Both the position numbers and the translations under genes were made by a program. A DNA stretch of 64,000 nt from Bradyrhizobium sp. CCBAU 53421 (lineage in GTDB: Bacteria > Pseudomonadota > Alphaproteobacteria > Rhizobiales > Xanthobacteraceae): positions 8,122,001-8,186,000 of the forward strand of contig NZ_CP030047.1 of the NCBI RefSeq assembly GCF_015291625.1, given 5' to 3'. Positions 56,892-64,000 of this stretch are shown one piece after another. Numbering within the stretch: position 1 is the stretch's first letter; each line of letters starts with the position of its first letter. The notes beneath the pieces were generated by a model, which had not been told where the DNA came from, made no database searches, and saw nothing but the letters and a program-made list of their open reading frames with translations.

Positions 56892-58436
56892 TTATCTGAC
56901 GTCGGACAGGCCGCCAACTGCGTTGTTCAACAAGGACCTACAGAATGCAGGCGTGAGCTTGCCGCGGTGGATCACGACGTTTTCGTACCCCATCGCGGCT
57001 CGCGCGCTCTGCCAGTGCCGATTGTAGCCGCGCTGTTCATTGGATTTCACATGGCAAGCGGCGAAGTCGGCGTCAGCTGCCGTCGCCAACTGCCACGCAT
57101 GTACCGGCCGCTTCGTATGGATGTGCACCCACATCGGATTCGCCGCCGCACCGTTGCGCAGTGCCTTGGGCCGCAGCTTAGTCTCGAACAGCGTCCCCGG
57201 ATCGCCGCTCAACGCGCGCGGTGGATCCGGAGGCTCCAACTCCCCGGCCGCCCGCAACCGTTCAAGGTATTTCTGCGAGGGAAAGCCGTAGCTCTTCATG
57301 CAATCGATCATGATCGCGGCTCTTTGCCTCTTCAATGAGTTTGCCTGTCCCTGCACCTCGGAATACGTCGCCTTGAGCCGGACTATTTTGTCGTGCACTT
57401 CGGGCACTTGCGCAGGCGTGAGCAAGCCACTTCGACGAGGCTCCTCCACCGCGGCTAGACAGGCTTCGATCTCGGTGGCCTGTCTGTGGAGGCGCTCGAC
57501 GACGATATTTAGGACGTGGTCGGCGTCCTCGGGTTTCATCTGACGCGCTTGTGAGACGGCGCTTTGCTGAGCGGGCAGATCGAACTGCAAAAGTTCGTCC
57601 AATCGCTTGAGCAGTCCCGTCAGCGCTTCTCTGGAGGGCGGAGCCTGCCACATCGTCAGGTTTCCGCTCGCGGACGATGACGCCTGCGCGCGGGCCTCCT
57701 CCGCGCTCGTGAGTTTCTTTGTACCCAGATCCGAGAGTACGATAACCTTGCGTGTTGGGCCCGTGCCAGCGTCGGACCCGGCGAGCTGCGGCTCAGCGCT
57801 CCCAGCTGTCGAACTCCCCTCGCCTGCGGCCGCTGCGCGCCTGCCTTTGCCCTTCCTGCACGCTGCAGTGCCTTCGCCCACCCCGGCAGTATGTTCCGGC
57901 AGCGCAGCCCAAGCCGGCGGTTCAATCGTGGTCGGCGTCTTTGGCTGAACTGCCAGCAGCCGCGTGACTTCGTCCGCTGTAAGCCACGCACATTCCACGA
58001 TCTGGTCCAGCAATTTTAACGGCAGATCGGCTCCCGCTCCGGCGTCCGTCAGGCTGGAAACCATGCCGCTCACTCCTGATGCAAATTCCGAAAGCCGCGC
58101 CATGACTCCTTCCAGAACGTCGCGGTGCTCAGCGTCAAGCGCCGCTCCGTTGCTGTTCATCACGGCCTCGGCCGTCGAGTCGAATGCCGGAACAACATCC
58201 TCGATGAAGGTCCCGAGCAGACGCACCCGCCCGTTTCCATCGATGAGGGCGTCTCGCACGGCTGGTCCCAACCTGCTCGCTAGGGAGAGCTGCGCGAGAG
58301 TGATCTGCGATTCCAGATACTTGCACTTCGTATTGAGTGCATAGCCGGTATGCAGCCGTAGCGCGGCCTCTTCGGACTTCCGCATCTCGGGCGTGCTGCT
58401 TGGTAGGCCGGCAGTAGCCGCGCAGACGGACTGCAT
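56892..58436 (-). CDS. Unrecognised 514-aa protein, effector-like
   Basis: A large soluble protein of unknown family. Seen: helical N-terminal half, a low-complexity Ala/Gly/Ser-rich linker (RKGKGRRAAAAGEGSSTAG), a coiled-coil region (SEVQGQANSLKRQRAAIMID) and a C-terminal domain with HIHTKRPVHAWQLATAADADFAACHVKSNEQRGYNRHWQSARAAMGYENVVIHRGKL. Its stop codon TAA falls inside the 8-bp target duplication of the IS66, so the insertion did not cut the coding region. The N-terminus lies within 30 bases of a DNA composition break (about 58460), so the true 5' end may be missing. A secreted effector is a guess from context and composition; no tts box remains. Confidence 0.6.
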   Translation of the reverse strand: MQSVCAATAGLPSSTPEMRKSEEAALRLHTGYALNTKCKYLESQITLAQLSLASRLGPAVRDALIDGNGRVRLLGTFIEDVVPAFDSTAEAVMNSNGAALDAEHRDVLEGVMARLSEFASGVSGMVSSLTDAGAGADLPLKLLDQIVECAWLTADEVTRLLAVQPKTPTTIEPPAWAALPEHTAGVGEGTAACRKGKGRRAAAAGEGSSTAGSAEPQLAGSDAGTGPTRKVIVLSDLGTKKLTSAEEARAQASSSASGNLTMWQAPPSREALTGLLKRLDELLQFDLPAQQSAVSQARQMKPEDADHVLNIVVERLHRQATEIEACLAAVEEPRRSGLLTPAQVPEVHDKIVRLKATYSEVQGQANSLKRQRAAIMIDCMKSYGFPSQKYLERLRAAGELEPPDPPRALSGDPGTLFETKLRPKALRNGAAANPMWVHIHTKRPVHAWQLATAADADFAACHVKSNEQRGYNRHWQSARAAMGYENVVIHRGKLTPAFCRSLLNNAVGGLSDVR

Positions 58437-58463
58437 CCGCTCCGAGCGCAATGCCCTCTTTCT

Positions 58464-58799
58464 CCACCACTCCTCGAGGCGCGGCTGGCCGAGATGGCAG
58501 CACGCGACGCCGACGGCAAGCTGGCACCCGGCCCTGCCGCAATCGGGCTCGGCCGCGGGATCGCGGCCTTCGCCGCCGGCGACCATGAGCGCGCCGTGCG
58601 CATCCTGGCGCCCCTGATGCCCGAGCTGGTGCGGATCGGCGGCAGCCATGCGCAACGCGAATTGTGGGAGGATACCTTCATCGTCGCGTGCCTGCGCGCC
58701 GGTCAGGGCCGCCAGGCAACGAACCTGATCTCGGAGCGGCTGCATCGCCGTCCATCCAAGCGCGACCTCGCCTGGTCGCAGGAAGCGGCACGGCAATAG
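58464..58799 (+). pseudogene. TPR-repeat protein, 3' end only
   Basis: The frame LLEARLAEMAARDADGKLAPGPAAIGLGRGIAAFAAGDHERAVRIL..., ending DLAWSQEAARQ, reads as the C-terminal ~110 residues of a tetratricopeptide repeat protein of core-genome type. No start or N-terminal part exists to the left, where island DNA on the opposite strand begins. The first ATG (58494) gives only 101 residues. The gene was cut by recombination or insertion. Confidence 0.7.
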
Positions 58800-58818
58800 A
58801 AGCTGTTGGAGCTCTTCT

Positions 58819-58947
58819 CCTTCCCCCTGAAAGGGGGAAGGTCGGGATGGGGGGTCAAGCCGCCAACGCCGCTGCGAACCGAGAGAGCAGATCCCCACCC
58901 GCCTTGCTCTGGCGAGCAAGGCGACCTCCCCTTTGCAAGGGGAGGTC
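58819..58947. repeat. Cluster of three hairpins between TPR fragment and glpD
   Basis: CCTTCCCCC/GGGGGAAGG (58819-58841, loop TGAAA), GCCTTGCTC/GAGCAAGGC (58901-58922) and GACCTCCCCTT/AAGGGGAGGTC (58923-58947). All stems are perfect. They probably form a repetitive palindromic element and terminate both convergent genes. Confidence 0.65.
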
Positions 58948-58959
58948 TAAGAATTGCGC

Positions 58960-60432
58960 TCAATCCGCCTTGGCCATGAACGCCGCGAGCACATCCCGAT
59001 CGGCTTGCGGCATGGTCAGGCCGAGCTTGGAGCGGCGCCACAGCACGTCGTCGGGAAAGCGCGCCCATTCCCTGCGCATGAGGTAGCGCACCTCCGCGCC
59101 GGTCAGATCAGCACCGAAGGTGGGGCCGAGATCGGCCTTCTCCCTGGCATCTCCCAGGACATCCCTGACGTTCAGCCCGTAGGCGGCCACCAGGCGCCGC
59201 GCGTGCGCCTCGCCGAGGAAGCGCCAGCGGTCGCGGGCGATGTCGACCTCGGTCTCGAAGCGCTGCCAAGCGAACTCGCCGCCCGGCAACGGCACCGTTG
59301 CGGTCCAGCGCGGCGTCATCGGATAGAACCGCGTGAACTCCGACACCGCCCGCTCGGCGCGGTGGCGGGACGTGGTGACATCGCCGCCGAAGATCGTGAG
59401 CAGCGGCGCCTTGCCGCGCCTGACATCGAGCAGTGCTGCGCCATCGCGCATGTGCCGGCGCGCGGGCGCGATGACGGAATTGGCGCCGGAGATCGTTCGC
59501 AGCACATCGGCCGGGGTGATCTGCTCGCGAAAATAGCGATTGGCTGCGTCGCAGAGATAGGCCACCTCGCGCACATCCATCGCGACAATCGCGGGATCAC
59601 CCTTGAAGGCATGACTGACGCTGCCGATCAGGGTGAAGTCGCGCTCATACGGACTGGCGAAGATCAATCGTCCGTCGGGGTTCTGGAACACGTAGACATT
59701 GTCGCAATCGAACAGGCGGCGCACCACGATCTGGCTGATCTGCACGGTCGCGAGCCGTGGCGCCGGTACGCGCAACACGGTATCGGCGACGGAGGCGGTC
59801 CACGCGCCGGTCGCGTTGACCAGCGACCGCGCCGTGATCACCCGGCGATAGCCGCGGTCGATCGCGACCAGCCGCCAGGTCTGGCCGCGCTCGGCCCGGG
59901 TCACGCGCGCGCCGGTGCGGATATCGGCGCCGCGCGCCGCGGCATCGACGGCGTTGAGCACGACGAGCCGGGAATCGTCGACGACGCAGTCGGAATATTC
60001 GAACGCGGTTCCGAACGGGCGCTTCAGCGCATTGCCGACCGGATGGTGGGTGACATCCAGCGTCGCCGACCGCGGCAGGCCGCTGCGCGAGGCCAACCGC
60101 TCGTAGAGCAGCAGCAACGACCGCAATTGCCAGGGCGGCCGCCCCTCGGCATGAACAGGGATCGCGAAGCGCACCGGCCGCACCAGATGCGGCGCAATGC
60201 GCAGCAGCACATCGCGTTCCCTCAGCGCCCTGCGGACGCGGAAGAATTCGCGCCGCTCCAGCCCGGCCAGGTCGCCGTGGACCAGCCGCGGCGAGGCCTG
60301 CGACGCGCCGGAGCCGAGATCACCCTGCTCCAGCAGGATCACGCGCAGGCCGCGGCCGGCCGCGTCACGCGCGATGCTCGTGCCGTTCAGCCCACCGCCG
60401 ATGATCGCGAGATCGTAATCCGTCATGCGCAA
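58960..60432 (-). CDS. glpD: Glycerol-3-phosphate dehydrogenase GlpD
   Basis: A 490-residue FAD enzyme oxidising glycerol 3-phosphate to DHAP at the membrane. Seen: DLAIIGGGLNGTSIARDAAGRGLRVILLEQGDLGSGASQASPRLVHGDL for FAD, VNATGAWTASVADT, and GDVTTSRHRAERAVS near the C-terminal domain. Base composition is that of core chromosome, higher GC than the island. Confidence 0.93.
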   Translation of the reverse strand: MRMTDYDLAIIGGGLNGTSIARDAAGRGLRVILLEQGDLGSGASQASPRLVHGDLAGLERREFFRVRRALRERDVLLRIAPHLVRPVRFAIPVHAEGRPPWQLRSLLLLYERLASRSGLPRSATLDVTHHPVGNALKRPFGTAFEYSDCVVDDSRLVVLNAVDAAARGADIRTGARVTRAERGQTWRLVAIDRGYRRVITARSLVNATGAWTASVADTVLRVPAPRLATVQISQIVVRRLFDCDNVYVFQNPDGRLIFASPYERDFTLIGSVSHAFKGDPAIVAMDVREVAYLCDAANRYFREQITPADVLRTISGANSVIAPARRHMRDGAALLDVRRGKAPLLTIFGGDVTTSRHRAERAVSEFTRFYPMTPRWTATVPLPGGEFAWQRFETEVDIARDRWRFLGEAHARRLVAAYGLNVRDVLGDAREKADLGPTFGADLTGAEVRYLMRREWARFPDDVLWRRSKLGLTMPQADRDVLAAFMAKAD

Positions 60433-60688
60433 CGCCTATCGCATTTCAATGCGAACGAAATACGTGTTCGCGCGAAAAATGCGTCAAGGCGCGGCGCTTG
60501 ACGGCATGATGCCTGGTGAAGCGGTCTCACGGCGCACTCCACTCCCGCTAGCGGGGGCGAGCGTACGCTTGCACGATTTCGGAATATTAGAACAGTGCCC
60601 CTGAGTTGCCCGACGTGTCAAGTAGCCTGCCCGAACGCCGGCCGCACCGGCTACTTTGCATGGGGTTGTTTTCGATATTTTGGCAGCG

Positions 60689-62212
<1,524 letters not shown>

Positions 62213-62563
62213 GATCGTTCTCTGGTCTTGCCGGCGATCACGACATCCAGAGGCGTCCGGCCATCATTGGATGAGCGTGTCGAAGCGCGGCGAGGGATTT
62301 CAGTGCAGGCGCAAACGCTCAAGCGTTCGATGCCGCACGGCCACGAAGGGCAGACCAGGAAGAGATTTTAGTCGAGTTTCCGGTCAGCCCTGCAAACGCA
62401 TCTGCAGGGCGTTGACGGGGCCACGCTTGAGGTGGGGATCGTTGAATCTCGCCACGACGCAGCCCTCCTTTCTCGGCAAAAATGTAGTGGTGGACGAGAT
62501 GTAACCGGACGCGCAACGGATGGCAAGCATAGCCGGCCGCGCCGATCGGGCCGTTGAAGCGAT
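62213..62563. other. Intergenic with a small candidate ORF
   Basis: About 350 bases between ABC-F and the GGDEF-EAL gene; only the 23-codon ORF at 62384-62455 has a good ribosome site. Confidence 0.5.
62384..62455 (-). CDS. 23-codon small ORF with strong ribosome site
   Basis: GTG start with AAGGAGGG eight bases before it. Product: MARFNDPHLKRGPV then NALQMRLQG (GTG read as Met). Too short for family recognition; the ribosome site and unbiased reading frame make it a candidate small protein or leader. Confidence 0.35.
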   Translation of the reverse strand: MARFNDPHLKRGPVNALQMRLQG

Positions 62564-64000
62564 TCAGCCGGCTCTGCGAACGGTTTCGGCGAGCAGGTCA
62601 CCGCCGACCAGCGCGGCAAATTGACCGATCGGGGCCGGCCGGCCGATCAGATAGCCCTGCACCGCGTCACAGCCTTCCTCCGAGAGGAAGCCGAGCTGCG
62701 CCTCGGTCTCGACGCCTTCGGCGACGATCGACATTTCGAGGCCGTGGCCGAGATCGATCACCGCGCGGACGATCGCCGCCGATTGCGGATTGCGGCCGAG
62801 ATTGATGACGAAGGCGCGGTCGATCTTGATCTTGTCGAACGGAAACGCCTGCAGGTAGCTCAGCGAGGAATAGCCGCTGCCGAAATCGTCCATCGAGATG
62901 CGGACGCCGAGCGCCTTCAGCCGCCGCAGCAGCGACAGGCCGCGGTCGAAATCCTCGATCAGCACGCCCTCGGTGATTTCCAGCTCGAGCCGGTCCGGGG
63001 TGAGCCCGGTCTCGAGCAGGATCGAATGCACGAGCCCGACCAGATCGCCATGGGTGAACTGCGCCGGCGACAGGTTCACGGCGACCTGCATCGGCACCGC
63101 CCAGGAGGCAGCCTCGCGGCAGGCTTCGCGCAGGATCCACTCGCCCATCTCGACGATCAGGCCGCTTTCTTCCGCGAGCGGAATGAAGTCGCTGGGCGGC
63201 ACGAAGCCGCGCACCGGATGGTGCCAGCGCGCCAGCGCCTCGAAACCGATGATCTGGCTGGCCGCAACGCTGCCGCCCGCCGCCGCCTGCGGCTGGTAGT
63301 AGAGCGACAATTCGCCGTTCTTGATCGCGACCGAAAGCTCCTGATGCAGCACGCGGCGATCGCGGATTTGCTGGTCCATCTCCGGTTCGAAGATCGAGAT
63401 GGTGCCGCGCGACTTCGCCTTGGCGCGGAACAGCGCCGCGCCGGAATTGGCCAGCAGCGAGGCAGCGTCGGATCCGTTGTGCGGGAACACCGCGATCCCG
63501 GCGGTGAGGCCGGTGCGCACCGACTTGCCGTCGATCAGGAAATCCTGCCCGAGGGCCTCGGCGGCCTGTTCGGCCAGCGCAATGCCGGCGACCGGCTGCT
63601 TGCCGTCGATGATGAGGCCGAATTCGTCGCCGGACAGCCGCGCGACCACGCCGCCGCGCGCCACGGTCTGCAAGCGCTGCGCGACCTCGACCAGCACCTT
63701 GTCGCCCATCGCATGGCCGTAGACGTCGTTGATCTCCTTCAGCCCGTCGAGATCGACGCAAAGCACGGCGAACGCCTCGTCGGTGCCGTCGCAGGCCTCG
63801 ATCATCTGGGTCAGCGCCTGCAGGAAGGCGGCGCGGTTCGGCAGATCGGTCAGGCCGTCATGATAGGCCATGTGCGCCATCCGCGACTCGGTCTGGCGCC
63901 GGTCAGTGACGTCCTCATGGGTCTTGATCAGATATTGCGGCTCGCCATGGTCGTCGAGCACGGTCATGCGCCGGGTCAGGAACAGCCGCAGTCCGTCCTT
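62564..64000 (-). CDS. Diguanylate cyclase/phosphodiesterase (GGDEF-EAL), 5' end beyond window
   Basis: C-terminal part of a bifunctional c-di-GMP enzyme; the frame is open to the window edge (KDGLRLFLTRRM upstream of 63967). A PAS/PAC end (DDHGEPQYLIKTHEDVTDRR) precedes the GGDEF domain (AYHDGLTDLPNRAAFL, ARLSGDEFGLII with SGDEF) and the EAL domain (GFEALARWHHP, VNLSPAQF, EITEGVLIED, DDFGSGYSSLSYL, KIDRAFV, AEGVETEAQL), whose metal and catalytic residues look intact. Probably membrane or soluble depending on the missing N-terminus. Confidence 0.92.
   Translation of the reverse strand, partial: KDGLRLFLTRRMTVLDDHGEPQYLIKTHEDVTDRRQTESRMAHMAYHDGLTDLPNRAAFLQALTQMIEACDGTDEAFAVLCVDLDGLKEINDVYGHAMGDKVLVEVAQRLQTVARGGVVARLSGDEFGLIIDGKQPVAGIALAEQAAEALGQDFLIDGKSVRTGLTAGIAVFPHNGSDAASLLANSGAALFRAKAKSRGTISIFEPEMDQQIRDRRVLHQELSVAIKNGELSLYYQPQAAAGGSVAASQIIGFEALARWHHPVRGFVPPSDFIPLAEESGLIVEMGEWILREACREAASWAVPMQVAVNLSPAQFTHGDLVGLVHSILLETGLTPDRLELEITEGVLIEDFDRGLSLLRRLKALGVRISMDDFGSGYSSLSYLQAFPFDKIKIDRAFVINLGRNPQSAAIVRAVIDLGHGLEMSIVAEGVETEAQLGFLSEEGCDAVQGYLIGRPAPIGQFAALVGGDLLAETVRRAG

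Noticed and set aside
58437..58919. N-terminal extension of the effector-like frame
   Set aside because: It is antisense to the TPR fragment and crosses the composition border.

Overview
The window is a stretch of a symbiosis island from a nodulating Bradyrhizobium-type alphaproteobacterium, with what looks like core chromosome at its right end. The evidence is a NifA/sigma54-controlled nif cluster with nifDKEN and no nifH beside it, a TtsI-type box in front of a nopP-like type III effector, a near-consensus nod box, nodV/nodW-like regulators, a complete hup-hyp uptake hydrogenase locus, and many IS elements. The genus is inferred from gene content and order; no rRNA or other taxonomic marker is present.

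Layout. 1-4276: an iscA-nifU(C-terminal)-nifS-nifT-SIR2-like operon on the minus strand, divergent from an unrecognised gene (3292-3882). One NifA site between them probably serves both sigma54 promoters. A broken nif-type Rieske gene follows. 5093-6014: nopP-like effector and its tts box. 6301-9780: an IS630 and an IS91-type element. 10424-18265: nifDKENX, the NifX-associated (DUF269) gene, a small coiled-coil gene and fdxB, from one NifA/sigma54 promoter. 18585-24041: fdxN-sufBCDS, supplying electrons and Fe-S clusters, with a NifA site but an imperfect -12 element. 24463-25575: alanine dehydrogenase. 25782-39642: hupSLCDF-orf-H-(I)-(J)-K-hypABFCDE from a sigma54-type promoter. hupS and hupJ carry frameshifts and hupI is at best a relic.

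40418-42774: a class C beta-lactamase-like hydrolase and a solitary modB preceded by a 27-codon ORF; modB has its own NifA site and sigma54 promoter, linking molybdate uptake to nitrogenase expression. 43135-46038: a vanA-vanR-vanB-like set with palindromic operators. 46170-48881: a small excisionase-like HTH gene, a nod box followed by a 43-codon ORF, a sigma54-type promoter, dctA, and a nested palindrome. 49552-53379: a multi-PAS histidine kinase, a FixJ-family regulator (nodV/nodW-like) and a lone receiver. 53710-56888: a complete IS66 with an 8-bp target duplication. 56892-58436: an effector-like gene of unknown family. At about 58.46 kb the DNA changes to high-GC core sequence: the 3' end of a TPR gene, three hairpins, glpD, an ABC-F ATPase and a GGDEF-EAL protein that runs off the window.

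Together the island genes make and feed nitrogenase: structural and FeMo-co scaffold proteins, ferredoxins, Fe-S assembly, molybdate uptake, dicarboxylate import for bacteroids, and hydrogen recycling. The rest are host-signal perception and effector genes. Several genes are visibly decaying (Rieske, hupS, hupI/hupJ, TPR 5' end), unless some single-base shifts are sequencing errors.
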